NCBI RefSeq assembly: GCF_002964765.1
Contig: NZ_PQCF01000032.1
Span: forward strand, 1-64,000
Reading direction: 5' to 3'
Length of the DNA: 64,000 nt
DNA from: Pseudoalteromonas sp. T1lg88
GTDB lineage: Bacteria > Pseudomonadota > Gammaproteobacteria > Enterobacterales > Alteromonadaceae
A program made the position numbers and the translations under genes. Under the pieces are notes generated by a model. The model saw nothing but the letters and a program-made list of their open reading frames with translations, was not told the DNA's origin and did no database searches. This document shows positions 1-8,543 of this stretch, in pieces (the stretch's first letter is position 1; each line of letters opens with the position of its first letter).

Positions 1-81
1 CATGCCGAACTCAGTAGTGAAACGAAACAGCGTCGATGATAGTGTGGCATTTGCCATGTGAAAGTAGAACATCGTCAGGGC
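1..81 (+). rRNA. rrf: 5S ribosomal RNA, 3' part (first copy, cut by window start)
   Basis: Bases 1-70 match the second 5S copy (from base 185 on) essentially base for base, beginning inside the conserved CCCCATGCCGAACTCAG segment. The 5' third lies before the window. The last bases differ from the second copy (ATCGTCAGGGC against ATCGCCAAGCT), which is the 3' strand of the terminal helix. It is the end of a ribosomal RNA operon and is followed by a terminator. Confidence 0.93.
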
Positions 82-95
82 CCTATTTAAGAAAG

Positions 96-121
96 CCCGG
101 CTCAAAGAGCCGGGTTTTTTA
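96..121 (+). terminator. Rho-independent terminator between the two 5S genes
   Basis: A GC-rich stem (CCCGGCTC, AAA loop, GAGCCGGG) is followed by a run of seven T. It stands directly after the first 5S gene, so the second 5S gene would need read-through or its own promoter. Confidence 0.88.
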
Positions 122-147
122 GAGCAAAAAAAGAATTTACAAGTTTT

Positions 148-265
148 TGCTTGGCGACCATAGCGTTTTGGAACCACCTGACCCCATGCCGAACTCAGTA
201 GTGAAACGAAACAGCGTCGATGATAGTGTGGCATTTGCCATGTGAAAGTAGAACATCGCCAAGCT
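148..265 (+). rRNA. rrf: 5S ribosomal RNA (complete second copy)
   Basis: About 118 nt. It starts TGCTTGGCGACC, contains CACCTGACCCCATGCC and GAACTCAGTAGTGAAACG, and ends GCCAAGCT, so the 5' and 3' ends pair (GCTTGGCGA with TCGCCAAGC). Length and conserved loops fit bacterial 5S rRNA. Ends are set by the terminal helix and may be off by one or two bases. Confidence 0.95.
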
Positions 266-280
266 CCTAATTATACGAAG

Positions 281-305
281 AACCCAGCCTAGTGCTGGGT
301 TTTTT
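281..305 (+). terminator. Rho-independent terminator of the rRNA operon
   Basis: The stem AACCCAGC / GCTGGGTT has a short loop (CTAGT) and is followed by a T run. It lies 15 bases after the second 5S gene. Confidence 0.87.
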
Positions 306-471
306 GCGTTTAACTGCCCCCTAAAACTCAGTATCTAACTTTGTTACCTGTAGCGGAGTAATGAAGCTTCATTGCTGTTAGTGAATAACCGACAGTGAAA
401 GATATATGCTACCTTGTAAGCTCTTACTCAAATCAGTAGTTGTTTTCACCACACAAGCTCAGGAGTGAACC

Positions 472-885
472 ATGAAGATAAGTATTGAAACGCAAGTAAA
501 AGCACCACTAGCAAGCGTATGGGAAGCCTGGGTAACGCCCCAAGACATCACGAGCTGGAATTTTTCTATCGATGACTGGTGTTGTCCAAGAGCCGAAATA
601 GATCTGCAAGTCGGTGGTAAATTCAACTATCGAATGGAAGCAAAAGATGGCTCTATTGGTTTCGATTTTGAGGGATGCTTTACGAAGGTCGAGGTACAGG
701 ATTCTATTCATTTTGAGCTTGAGGATAATCGGCTTGTCACCGTTTCTTTTATAGAAGTTAGCGATGGCGTTAGAGTCGTTGAAACTTTCGACGCAGAAGA
801 CGAAAACTCGGCCGAGCAGCAAAAACAAGGTTGGCAAAGTATTCTCAATAATTTCAAAAAGCACGTTGAAGGAAAGAGTAACTAA
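472..885 (+). CDS. SRPBCC / AHSA1-family protein
   Basis: A 137-residue protein of the START-like SRPBCC superfamily, AHSA1 (Aha1-like) branch. It has the typical N-terminal strand and helix (ETQVKAPLASVWEAWVTP), then an SW...W..D segment, a central VGGKFNYRMEAKDGS region and the C-terminal helix (QQKQGWQSILNNFKKHVE). Members are small cytoplasmic proteins with a deep hydrophobic cavity; most have no known ligand. The start has a purine-rich AGGAG seven bases upstream. It stands alone between the rRNA terminator and the 6S RNA gene. The family is clear, the ligand unknown. Confidence 0.85.
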   Translation: MKISIETQVKAPLASVWEAWVTPQDITSWNFSIDDWCCPRAEIDLQVGGKFNYRMEAKDGSIGFDFEGCFTKVEVQDSIHFELEDNRLVTVSFIEVSDGVRVVETFDAEDENSAEQQKQGWQSILNNFKKHVEGKSN

Positions 886-1094
886 GCAAGTGCTGCTTCA
901 TTTCTGTTTACTAGGCCATGCAAAAGCATCCGGCTTTGGAAGTAGCACGGGATTAGAATAGGGTAACTGATGGAGCAAGTCCCGTAGAGGCTTTTTTGTG
1001 CATAGAGTAATATAAGCAGAGAGCGCCAATACAAGGTGTCTTGCCTAATGTGTGAGCGTGATTAACTGAGATAAGATTTAGAAAAAGAAGGAAG

Positions 1095-1279
1095 GGTGTT
1101 CCCCGGCTTGCGGTTACGAATATCAGCCCTTGAACCCTAAGGTTCAAGGCGGAAGACACCTGTAAGCCGTAGGCTTCTCGGTACATGCCGAGCTTGCGCA
1201 ATAGCCTACAAAATGCATTCCTAAATAAAAATTATCGGCTCAGGGACGTCATTCGCTGGCCAACAAGCTAGGGAACACC
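1095..1279 (-). ncRNA. ssrS: 6S RNA
   Basis: Read on the minus strand, the segment holds blocks recognisable from enterobacterial 6S RNA: CCCTGAGCCGATAATTT, CCGAGAAGCCTACGG, and CCTTGAAC followed by GGTTCAAGGG. The two ends close in a long helix (GGTGTTCCC with GGGAACACC), giving about 185 nt, the usual length. 6S RNA binds the sigma70 RNA polymerase holoenzyme and damps transcription in stationary phase. Its place beside ygfB-pepP matches enterobacteria, where ssrS is divergent from this operon. zapA and fau, its usual neighbours, are not visible here. The ends are set by the closing helix. Confidence 0.9.
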
Positions 1280-1282
1280 TTT

Positions 1283-1290
1283 AGTATATA
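1283..1290 (-). promoter_or_regulatory. Likely -10 region of the 6S RNA promoter
   Basis: On the minus strand TATATACT sits just upstream of the first base of the 6S closing helix, at the right distance for a sigma70 -10 box. No strong -35 is visible. The rest of 1291-1473 shows no gene. Confidence 0.5.
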
Positions 1291-1473
1291 AGACCCAGCA
1301 ACAGGGATACAGCCTAATAACAAAATTTCCTTCCAAGTGCGGGCAAAGTAAACAAGCTGGGTGTTATTTGATCGCTATCATACTTGGGTGGTCACAATAC
1401 GGTGGAGTCGCCCTCGCAGCGATGGTAGCATTGGGTATTGAAATCAATATTTTTCGTCATACGCGAGCCAATC

Positions 1474-2037
1474 ATGAGCGAACAACCTAGCTATCAGCAA
1501 GCCCAACTACTCTTAGAAAGTAACGACATCTTTGTTATGCCCTCCGAAGTGCAGGGGATTATCACAGGGCTCCTGGCCTGTGGTCTGGATATCGAAGAAA
1601 AAGATTACCTGGGTCTTCTTAGCGATGTGCTTAATGACGGCATTAGTTTTGAAAAGACCCTCAAACAATGGTTGAGTGAACTCTACTCCCAAGCAGTTGA
1701 AAGCTTCTCCAATGAGCAGTTGCAGTTTGAGCTTTTGCTGCCGGACGAAGAAGAAAGCCTGATCGATCAAGCTAATGCCCTGGTTGCCTGGGTAAACGGC
1801 TATTTACTGGGTTTTGGCTTAAAGCAAAAAGATTACGGCAAGCTAAGCGATGACGTAAAAGAAGTGATCCAGGACTTCACCGAAATCAGCCGCCTTGATA
1901 CCCACTTTGATGAGACCGAAGAAGACAAGCAGGCACTGCATGAAGTGTTGGAGTATGTGCGCGTATCGGCCATGCTTTGCTTTGCCGAGCTGGGTAAACG
2001 AGAGAGCACGGCGCCAACTTCAAAGACGCTACACTAA
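1474..2037 (+). CDS. ygfB: UPF0149 family protein YgfB
   Basis: A 187-residue acidic, helical protein of the YgfB/YecA family. It has the family's N-terminal region (PSEVQGIITGLLACGLD), the LVAWVNGYLLGFGL segment, and the C-terminal EVLEYVRVSAMLCF stretch. I chose ATG 1474 because it gives the expected N-terminus. An in-frame TTG at 1438 would add 12 unrelated residues. The stop overlaps the next start (TAATG), so it is translationally coupled to pepP, the same order as in E. coli. The molecular role is poorly defined; in Pseudomonas a homologue affects transcription antitermination. Identity is near certain from sequence and context. Confidence 0.93.
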   Translation: MSEQPSYQQAQLLLESNDIFVMPSEVQGIITGLLACGLDIEEKDYLGLLSDVLNDGISFEKTLKQWLSELYSQAVESFSNEQLQFELLLPDEEESLIDQANALVAWVNGYLLGFGLKQKDYGKLSDDVKEVIQDFTEISRLDTHFDETEEDKQALHEVLEYVRVSAMLCFAELGKRESTAPTSKTLH

Positions 2038-3347
2038 TGAATATCACTAACGCAGAATACCGCGCGCGCCAGCACCAGTTGCTGGCGCAAATGAAAAACA
2101 ACTCGGTTGCCCTTATTCCCGCTGCCAAGGAAATTACCCGCAGCCGCGATACCGAATTCCCGTTCCGCCAGGACAGCGACTTTTTCTATCTCACCGGCTT
2201 TAATGAGCCCGATGCCATGTTGGTGCTGGTAAAAGGTGAAGAGCAAAAGTCGATTCTTTATTGTCGCGCCAAAGATAAAACCGCCGAGATCTGGCATGGT
2301 CGCCGTATGGGCGCCGATGCTGCTAAAGAACAGCTCCCTATCGATGATGCCCACACTCTTGCCGAGCTGGATCAGGGCCTCATCGATGCGGTGAACCAAA
2401 AAGCCACCCTCTACTATGGTCAGGGCGTGTATAAAGACGTCGACGACCAGGTTTTTGCCTTACTCAATACCCTGCGTGGCGCCCCTAAAAAGGGCTATCG
2501 TGCGCCTGAGGTGATCCGCGATATTCGCACCCTGGTGCATGAAATGCGCTTATTTAAATCACCGGCAGAGCAAGAGCTTATGCGCCAGGCGGGTCAGATC
2601 AGTGCCGATGGTCACAAGCGCGCCATGCGTTTTGCCAAGGCCGGAGCCACCGAGTATCAACTCGAAGCCGAATTACATCATCATTACGCCATGAACGGCG
2701 CCCGTTATCCGGCCTACGGCACCATAGTGGGCAGTGGCGATAACGCCACCATCTTGCACTACACCGAAAACGAGTCGACCCTGAAAGATGGCGATCTGGT
2801 GTTGATCGACTCGGGCTGTGAGCTGGCTGGCTATGCTGCCGATATTACCCGTACTTTCCCGGTTAACGGCAAATTTTCTGACGCGCAAAAGGCCGTATAT
2901 AACGTGGTGCTTAAGGCACAGTATGCGGCGTTGGATATGGTCAAGCCAGGTAATACCCTGGCGCAGACCGCCAAGGTGGTAAACCGTATTCTTACCCAGG
3001 GCCTGATTGACCTTGGCTTGCTAGAAGGCGAGCTTGACGAGCTATTAGAAAGCCAGGCCTATCGTGCCTTTTATATGCACGGCCTTGGCCACTGGCTTGG
3101 CCTTGATGTGCATGACGTGGGTGAGTATAAGCAGGACGAAAAAGACCGTCCTTTCGAGCCAGGCATGGTGCTGACCATAGAGCCGGGCCTCTACATCAGC
3201 GAAGATGCGCCGGTGGCAGAGCAATATCGCGGTATTGGCATTCGCATTGAAGACGATGTACTGGTCACCGAAAATGGCCATGAAAATCTCACCGCCTCGG
3301 TGCCCAAAGAAGTGGCCGAAATAGAAGCGCTAATGCAGGAGAGCTAA
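2037..3347 (+). CDS. pepP: Xaa-Pro aminopeptidase P
   Basis: A 436-residue cytoplasmic metallopeptidase (M24B) that removes N-terminal residues preceding proline. The N-terminal domain (to about 170) has FRQDSDFFYLTGFNEPDA. The pita-bread catalytic domain shows all five metal ligands: two Asp in IDSGCELAGYAADITRTF (about 257-274), His in HGLGHWLGLDVHD (about 347-359), Glu in TIEPGLY and Glu in GIGIRIEDDVLV. Length and ligand spacing match E. coli PepP. It overlaps ygfB by one base and is followed after three bases by ubiH, so it is part of one operon. Confidence 0.96.
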   Translation: MNITNAEYRARQHQLLAQMKNNSVALIPAAKEITRSRDTEFPFRQDSDFFYLTGFNEPDAMLVLVKGEEQKSILYCRAKDKTAEIWHGRRMGADAAKEQLPIDDAHTLAELDQGLIDAVNQKATLYYGQGVYKDVDDQVFALLNTLRGAPKKGYRAPEVIRDIRTLVHEMRLFKSPAEQELMRQAGQISADGHKRAMRFAKAGATEYQLEAELHHHYAMNGARYPAYGTIVGSGDNATILHYTENESTLKDGDLVLIDSGCELAGYAADITRTFPVNGKFSDAQKAVYNVVLKAQYAALDMVKPGNTLAQTAKVVNRILTQGLIDLGLLEGELDELLESQAYRAFYMHGLGHWLGLDVHDVGEYKQDEKDRPFEPGMVLTIEPGLYISEDAPVAEQYRGIGIRIEDDVLVTENGHENLTASVPKEVAEIEALMQES

Positions 3348-3350
3348 CAG

Positions 3351-4520
3351 GTGCAGCACTTTGATGTGGTGATTGTAGGCGGTGGTTTGGCCGGGGGCAC
3401 ATTGGCGAATATCTTAGCGCAGCAGTGTCCTAATTTACGTTTGGCCGTTATCGAGGCCTACCAGCCCAGTAACGATTATCACCCCAGCTTTGATGATAGA
3501 TCCATTGCCCTGGCCGCCGACTCGGTGCACTACCTCAAGCAATATGGCCTGTTTAACGAGCACAGCGACTATGCCTGTGCCATTAAACAGGTGCAGGTAT
3601 CGGACCGCGGACATTTTGGCAAAACCCAGATCAGCCATGCGGATTATGATCTTGATGCCCTGGGTTACGTGGTTGAGGTGCGCCCCTGGGGTCAGGCCTT
3701 ACATCGTGCTTTGGCAAGCCATCAACAAGTGACCCAATTTTGCCCTGCGAAAGTCACCGCGGTAAGCATGCATGAGACACATAACCAGATCACTTTGGAC
3801 GATGGCAGCGAGCTTAGCGCCAAGCTGTTAGTGATGGCCGATGGCGCCCAGTCACCCACACGCAAGTTATTACATCTGGATTTTGACACCCAGGAATATA
3901 CCCAACATGCCCTGATTGCCAATGTCGAAGTGCAGGACGACCATCAATGTCAGGCCTTTGAGCGTTTTACCAGCCATGGCCCGCTGGCCTTACTGCCCAT
4001 GTCGCGTAAGCGCTATTCATTGGTGTGGTGCGACCAAGGCTATAAGCTGGGTGACTTGCAAGACGCCTCCAGCGACGAATTTGTTGCCAGACTACAGCTC
4101 GAGTTCGGCTATCGCGCCGGGCTCTTTACCCAGGTCGGCGAGCGCAGTGTTTACCCCTTGGTGTGGGGCAGAGCGAATAGTCTTGTCAGCCATCGCGCCG
4201 TGGTGATAGGTAATGCCGCCCACGCCATTCATCCCATTGCCGGGCAAGGCTTTAACCTGGGCCTGCGCGACATCAAAGAATTGGTGGCCAAAATTGCCTA
4301 TGCTGGCGATGACTTGGGCACATACGCCTTTACTTCGGCCTACGCTCAGGCGCGTGCCGAGGACATTACCCGGGTGATGACACTGACCGACGGTCTAGTG
4401 CGTACTTTTTCCAATGGCTCGCGCACCATAGCCCTTGGGCGCAGTGTGGGTTTGGCGGCAATGCAACTATGCAGTTCGTTGCGCCAGCCATTAGCAAAAC
4501 AATTAATGGGGTTTAATTAA
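3351..4520 (+). CDS. ubiH: 2-octaprenyl-6-methoxyphenol hydroxylase
   Basis: A 389-residue FAD-dependent monooxygenase of ubiquinone biosynthesis. The N-terminus carries the dinucleotide-binding motif (VVIVGGGLAGGTLA), followed by DDRSIALA, the central DGAQSPTR motif that contacts FAD and NADPH, and the C-terminal GNAAHAIHPIAGQGFNLGLRD signature. Start is GTG 3351, seven bases after CAGGAGAG. It follows pepP and precedes its paralogue ubiI as in E. coli. The assignment to UbiH rather than UbiF/UbiI rests on gene order and on the GHFGKT segment. Confidence 0.93.
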   Translation: MQHFDVVIVGGGLAGGTLANILAQQCPNLRLAVIEAYQPSNDYHPSFDDRSIALAADSVHYLKQYGLFNEHSDYACAIKQVQVSDRGHFGKTQISHADYDLDALGYVVEVRPWGQALHRALASHQQVTQFCPAKVTAVSMHETHNQITLDDGSELSAKLLVMADGAQSPTRKLLHLDFDTQEYTQHALIANVEVQDDHQCQAFERFTSHGPLALLPMSRKRYSLVWCDQGYKLGDLQDASSDEFVARLQLEFGYRAGLFTQVGERSVYPLVWGRANSLVSHRAVVIGNAAHAIHPIAGQGFNLGLRDIKELVAKIAYAGDDLGTYAFTSAYAQARAEDITRVMTLTDGLVRTFSNGSRTIALGRSVGLAAMQLCSSLRQPLAKQLMGFN

Positions 4521-4523
4521 CGC

Positions 4524-5696
4524 ATGTTTCAAGCGAAGGTAGCCGTGGTTGGCGGCGGTTGTGTTGGATTAAGTGCGGCGCTGGCACTGAGCCTGCAAGG
4601 CGTCTGTGTGGTGGTCATCGATGCCGGCGATAAATGCGCGCCTTTAAGCGACGAATACGGCCTGCGCGTTAGTGCCATTAACCAGGCCAGCGAAGCCCTG
4701 TTTACAGAGCTCGGCGCCTGGCCGCTGATGCAAGAGCAGCGTATAAGTCCTTATACGCAAATGGATGTACGCGATAAAGACAGCTTCGCCCATATTCATT
4801 TCAGCGCCGACGACTACGATGTCACTCATTTGGGTCATATTATCGAGAACGATGTTATTCATCGTGCTCTGGTAGCCAGATTAGAGCAGCAAGCTAATGT
4901 CACCCTGTTGTTTAATCACGCCTATAAAGACATTCACCAAAGCGACAGCAATGTATTACTCACGCTGGATAATGGCTCGCCGGTGATGTGTGAGCTCTTG
5001 ATTGCCGCAGACGGCGCCAACTCAGGCGTACGCCAGCGCTTTAATCTGCCCATTACCTTTAAAGATTATGATCACCATGCCCTGGTCGCCACCATTAAAA
5101 CCGAGCAGGGCAATGAGCAGTGCGCCCGTCAGGTGTTTTTGCCGGACGGTCCGTTAGCGTTTTTACCCCTGGCCGACGAGCATATGCATTCCATCGTCTG
5201 GTCGTGCTCACCGCAGCAGGCACAGGCCTATCAAGGCATGACTGACGAAGAGTTTAACAAAGCGCTCTACACCGCCTTTGACGGTCAGTGTGGCCTGTGT
5301 GAGGTGCAGTCCAAACGCCCGGTCTTCCCACTGACCATGCGCTACGCCCGTCAATGGGTGAAGGAGCGTATCGTGTTGATGGGCGATGCGGCCCACACCA
5401 TACACCCGTTAGCGGGTTTAGGTATGAACTTAGGTCTTAAGGATGCGGCGCGCTTTACCGAGTTGCTGGCCGAGCCACTGTTAAGCGGCGAGGGCGATCT
5501 TCAACGTGCACTGCGCACCTATGAGCGCGAGCGTAAGCTCGACGCGCAAAAGCATATCGCCACCATGCAGGGGCTAAAAACCCTGTTTGCCGGTAACAAC
5601 CCCATCAAGAAGCTGGTACGCGGTTTAGGCTTAAGTGCGGTGAACGATATCAAGCCGCTGAAGCAGGTGTTTGCAGAGCAGGCACTCGGCAAGTAA
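4524..5696 (+). CDS. ubiI: 2-octaprenylphenol hydroxylase (VisC/UbiI family)
   Basis: A 390-residue FAD-dependent hydroxylase, paralogous to the preceding UbiH. It shows VAVVGGGCVGLSAALALS at the N-terminus, GLRVSAINQAS, ADGANSGVR at about 155 and GDAAHTIHPLAGLGMNLGLKD at about 290. The family introduces the C5 hydroxyl in ubiquinone biosynthesis. It starts four bases after the ubiH stop and ends the operon. The next gene is convergent, 11 bases away, with no clear terminator between them. UbiF is the main alternative, but gene order favours UbiI. Confidence 0.9.
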   Translation: MFQAKVAVVGGGCVGLSAALALSLQGVCVVVIDAGDKCAPLSDEYGLRVSAINQASEALFTELGAWPLMQEQRISPYTQMDVRDKDSFAHIHFSADDYDVTHLGHIIENDVIHRALVARLEQQANVTLLFNHAYKDIHQSDSNVLLTLDNGSPVMCELLIAADGANSGVRQRFNLPITFKDYDHHALVATIKTEQGNEQCARQVFLPDGPLAFLPLADEHMHSIVWSCSPQQAQAYQGMTDEEFNKALYTAFDGQCGLCEVQSKRPVFPLTMRYARQWVKERIVLMGDAAHTIHPLAGLGMNLGLKDAARFTELLAEPLLSGEGDLQRALRTYERERKLDAQKHIATMQGLKTLFAGNNPIKKLVRGLGLSAVNDIKPLKQVFAEQALGK

Positions 5697-5707
5697 ACAG
5701 ACGCCCT

Positions 5708-6553
5708 TTAACTCAGGCGCAAGGTAATAAACTCGGCGAGCTTGTCGATGGCATGGGCAGGCTCTTGGGCGCGCTTAATCAAACTAATGCCCACTTGCCC
5801 CAGCACCGGCAGTATGTCGGTGTGTGTGGTAAAGGGCAGCTCCTCGGGCACGGTTTTACGTGCCAATACCGTGATCCCCAGCTCTTCCTTAATGGCCGCC
5901 GTGAGTCCGGTCAAATCTGCATTGGTATAGACAATACGCCAGGGAATGCCGGCCTGCTCCAGGGCATCGATGGCGCGGCGGCGATAAATACAGCCCTGTG
6001 GCGCCACCACCAGGGTGACTGGCTTGTTCGCCTTGATGGAGGTATTGCCCACCCACACCAGCTGATCTTGTAAAAAGCTTGGGTAGTGGGGGTTATCCAG
6101 CTGTTCTACCAATGTCAGTAGCAGGTCAAACTCTTCGCGGTTACTCACGTGCATCAGCTGTTTACTGAGCTCGGATTTCACCTCCAGCGATACATCCGGA
6201 TAGAGAGAAACAAAATCGCCAATAATGGCGGGCAAAATACTGGCGGCAAATTCGCTGGGAATGCCTAAGCGCACCTTACCGGTGACGGTTTCATTACTAA
6301 AGAGCTGCAAGATGGCGTCGTTTTCCTTGAGGATCTGCTTGGCCAGCGGCAGCAGTTGCTCGCCCTGATGATTGAGCACCTGGCGTTGCCCCTGCTTTTT
6401 AAACAGCTTACGGCCGAGTAAGTCTTCGAGGCGCTTTATTTGCAGGCTGACCGCAGGTTGCGACAGCCCCAGCAGCTCACCGGCCTTGGCAAAACCACCC
6501 ACGTCAACAACGGTGACCAGGGTGCGCAGACTGTCCATGGGGATATTTTTCAT
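5708..6553 (-). CDS. LysR-family transcriptional regulator (LrhA-like)
   Basis: A 281-residue regulator. The N-terminal winged helix-turn-helix (MDSLRTLVTVVDVGGFAKAG then LGLSQPAVSLQIKRLEDLLG) is followed by a linker and a periplasmic-binding-like effector domain (KVRLGIPSEFAASILPAIIG and on). The order and wording resemble LrhA/HexA-type regulators. It is transcribed away from the small GcvT-fold gene at 6684 and the glycine cleavage genes, with a 130-bp AT-rich gap holding a dyad that fits a LysR box. The effector is unknown; glycine or a C1 compound is only a guess from the neighbours. Confidence 0.88.
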   Translation of the reverse strand: MKNIPMDSLRTLVTVVDVGGFAKAGELLGLSQPAVSLQIKRLEDLLGRKLFKKQGQRQVLNHQGEQLLPLAKQILKENDAILQLFSNETVTGKVRLGIPSEFAASILPAIIGDFVSLYPDVSLEVKSELSKQLMHVSNREEFDLLLTLVEQLDNPHYPSFLQDQLVWVGNTSIKANKPVTLVVAPQGCIYRRRAIDALEQAGIPWRIVYTNADLTGLTAAIKEELGITVLARKTVPEELPFTTHTDILPVLGQVGISLIKRAQEPAHAIDKLAEFITLRLS

Positions 6554-6593
6554 ATTAGTAAAGGAAATTTATTGGTCTATATACATTGCAATT

Positions 6594-6611
6594 ATTTATC
6601 AATCGATAAAA
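6594..6611. promoter_or_regulatory. Candidate LysR operator between divergent genes
   Basis: The dyad TTTATC-AATC-GATAAA sits about 40 bases upstream of the regulator start and 75 bases before the gene at 6684. Its spacing fits the T-N11-A LysR box pattern. Autoregulation and control of the divergent gene are inferred from position. Confidence 0.5.
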
Positions 6612-6683
6612 AATTACAATTTGTTGTTGCTCTGGCCCAGCCCTATACTGCCAACAGTTTAAAAATCACAAGTTGAGGCAGCC

Positions 6684-7262
6684 ATGACGATCCAATCTCT
6701 CTTTTTTGCCCGTCATCACGGCGCGGAAAACGCCCAGACCAATACCTTTGTGTCGGCCAATGAACAGATCATCGATCTCGGCGGCTCGGAAGTGCTCTTG
6801 TTATTACAAAGCCTGAAGACCAGCACCTTGAACTGGGCCAATAAAACCGGCATGGCGGTGCGTTATGAGCTGGCAGAGCAGGCGCTCAGCTTTGATGTTT
6901 TCTTCTTAAGCGATACAGCGCTGCGCATAGTAACCAACGACGCCGAGCCGCTGCTGGCTGTGCTTGCTACGGCCAGCGAGTCGTTTGATGTGGATATTTT
7001 GCCCCGTCCCGAGCTAAATTGCCTACACTTTAGCGGTCCCGATGCCGGTGAGTTCCTAAGCCAGCAGTTCAGCCTGTATATGGGCATGGCGCTTGGCGAT
7101 AACAGCCAGCATTATGGCGTGCAGTGCGATGACTGTTTTGTTATCGCCAGTGCCAAGGACGCACAGCAGTACTATCGCGTGTTTGCCTTGTCATCGACGC
7201 TAACGGATTTAACCCAGAGCCTAACCAGCGCTCGTTTTAACCCCCAAGCACAAGCTGCTTAA
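6684..7262 (+). CDS. Small degenerate GcvT-fold protein (aminomethyltransferase/SoxG-like)
   Basis: A 192-residue protein. Set beside the GcvT encoded just downstream it lines up over most of its length: IIDLGGSEVLLLLQSL with [30 protein letters not shown] with [30 protein letters not shown] with [16 protein letters not shown], and HYGVQCDDCFVIAS with [14 protein letters not shown]. It stops where GcvT goes on to its last ~190 residues, and the GYTGEDGYE motif is not kept. So it is a half-length relative of GcvT, about the size of the sarcosine oxidase gamma subunit. A folate enzyme activity is unlikely as seen. It could be a scaffold or regulatory protein of glycine cleavage. Confidence 0.65.
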   Translation: MTIQSLFFARHHGAENAQTNTFVSANEQIIDLGGSEVLLLLQSLKTSTLNWANKTGMAVRYELAEQALSFDVFFLSDTALRIVTNDAEPLLAVLATASESFDVDILPRPELNCLHFSGPDAGEFLSQQFSLYMGMALGDNSQHYGVQCDDCFVIASAKDAQQYYRVFALSSTLTDLTQSLTSARFNPQAQAA

Positions 7263-7348
7263 ATGGGCGCACTGGGTTATGTAAGCATCTTTTGCCAGAT
7301 GTTAAAAAAGTAATCGTTAATTTGGGTGCCAGCGGCGAACAACTTATG

Positions 7349-7354
7349 TATAAT
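7349..7354 (+). promoter_or_regulatory. Likely -10 box of the gcvT promoter
   Basis: A perfect TATAAT lies 77 bases upstream of gcvT. The -35 position is weak. A short hairpin (CCTCGA-TAA-TCGAGG, 7374-7388) sits in the leader. I see no glycine riboswitch core in 7263-7430. Confidence 0.5.
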
Positions 7355-7430
7355 CGCGGCCCATGTTATTCCCCCTCGATAATCGAGGCCACGCCCACCA
7401 TACTGGGTTTGTAAAACGTGAAGGAATATT

Positions 7431-8513
7431 ATGTCTTCTAAAACACCTCTACATGCCAAGCACCTGGAAGCCGGTGCAAAAATGGTTGATTTCCACGGCT
7501 GGGAAATGCCGATCAATTACGGTTCGCAAATCGAAGAGCACAACGCGGTGCGTACCGACGCTGGCATGTTCGACGTATCACACATGACCATAGTTGACGT
7601 TCAAGGCGATGACGCCAAAGCTTTCCTACAAAAATTGGTAGCAAACGACGTTGCTAAGCTAACCGTTGCCGGTAAAGCGCTTTACACAGGCATGCTTAAC
7701 GAGCAAGGCGGTGTGATCGACGATTTGATCATCTATTTCTTCAGCGACACCGAGTACCGCTTAGTGGTTAACTCGGCGACCCGTGAAAAAGACTTAGCCC
7801 ACTTGGCTGCCGTTTCTGCCGATTTCAACGTGAGTGTGACCGAGCGTCCTGAGTTCGCCATGATCGCCGTGCAAGGCCCTAACGCCAAAGCAAAAACAGC
7901 AAACGTACTAAGTGCAGCACAGCAACAAGCCGTGGCCGATATGAAGCCATTCTTCGGTGTGCAGGCCGGTGATTTATTTATCGCCACAACAGGCTATACT
8001 GGCGAAGACGGTTACGAAATCGTAGTACCAAACGAGCAAGCCGCTGACCTATGGCAGCAGCTGCTAGACGCAGGTGTAGCACCGGCTGGTCTGGGTGCGC
8101 GTGACACCTTACGTTTGGAAGCAGGTATGAACCTATACGGTCTGGACATGGACGAAAGCGTATCTCCGCTGGCGGCCAACATGGCCTGGACCATTGCCTG
8201 GGAACCGGCAGAGCGTGATTTCATCGGCCGTGCAGTATTAGAGCAACAACGCGCTGACAAGAGCACCGACAAACTTGTTGGTCTTGTGCTTGAAGAAAAA
8301 GGCGTATTACGCAGTGGCTTAAAAGTAGTAAGTGAAGCGGGCGAAGGGGTGATCACCTCAGGTACCTTCTCACCAACACTAGGTCACAGTATTGCACTTG
8401 CCCGTGTACCGCGTGAAATCGGTGAAACGGCGCAGGTTGAAATGCGTAAAAAATTAGTCAATGTTAAAGTGGTTAAACCTTGCTTTGTGCGTCAAGGTAA
8501 AGCCGTAGTATAA
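7431..8513 (+). CDS. gcvT: Glycine cleavage system T protein (aminomethyltransferase)
   Basis: A 360-residue enzyme that moves the methylene group from the aminomethyl-lipoyl arm of H protein to tetrahydrofolate and releases ammonia. Seen: [21 protein letters not shown] at the start, MFDVSHMTI, the folate-binding [10 protein letters not shown] region (about 187-196), [17 protein letters not shown] and [11 protein letters not shown]. Length is as expected. The start follows GAAGGAATATT. It leads gcvH by 30 bases. Codon choice (many CTA, GTA and CCA) differs from the upstream ubi genes and suggests strong expression. Confidence 0.97.
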   Translation: MSSKTPLHAKHLEAGAKMVDFHGWEMPINYGSQIEEHNAVRTDAGMFDVSHMTIVDVQGDDAKAFLQKLVANDVAKLTVAGKALYTGMLNEQGGVIDDLIIYFFSDTEYRLVVNSATREKDLAHLAAVSADFNVSVTERPEFAMIAVQGPNAKAKTANVLSAAQQQAVADMKPFFGVQAGDLFIATTGYTGEDGYEIVVPNEQAADLWQQLLDAGVAPAGLGARDTLRLEAGMNLYGLDMDESVSPLAANMAWTIAWEPAERDFIGRAVLEQQRADKSTDKLVGLVLEEKGVLRSGLKVVSEAGEGVITSGTFSPTLGHSIALARVPREIGETAQVEMRKKLVNVKVVKPCFVRQGKAVV

Positions 8514-8543
8514 GAATATAAATTTACACCAAAGGAACAGACA

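Noticed and set aside
1380..1440. tRNA-like stretch before ygfB
   Set aside because: No cloverleaf with proper T-loop and acceptor pairing could be formed.
1438..1473. TTG start for ygfB, adding 12 residues
   Set aside because: The added residues do not resemble the family, whose N-terminus fits ATG 1474.
7263..7430. Possible glycine riboswitch before gcvT
   Set aside because: The conserved aptamer core was not seen; only a small hairpin is present.
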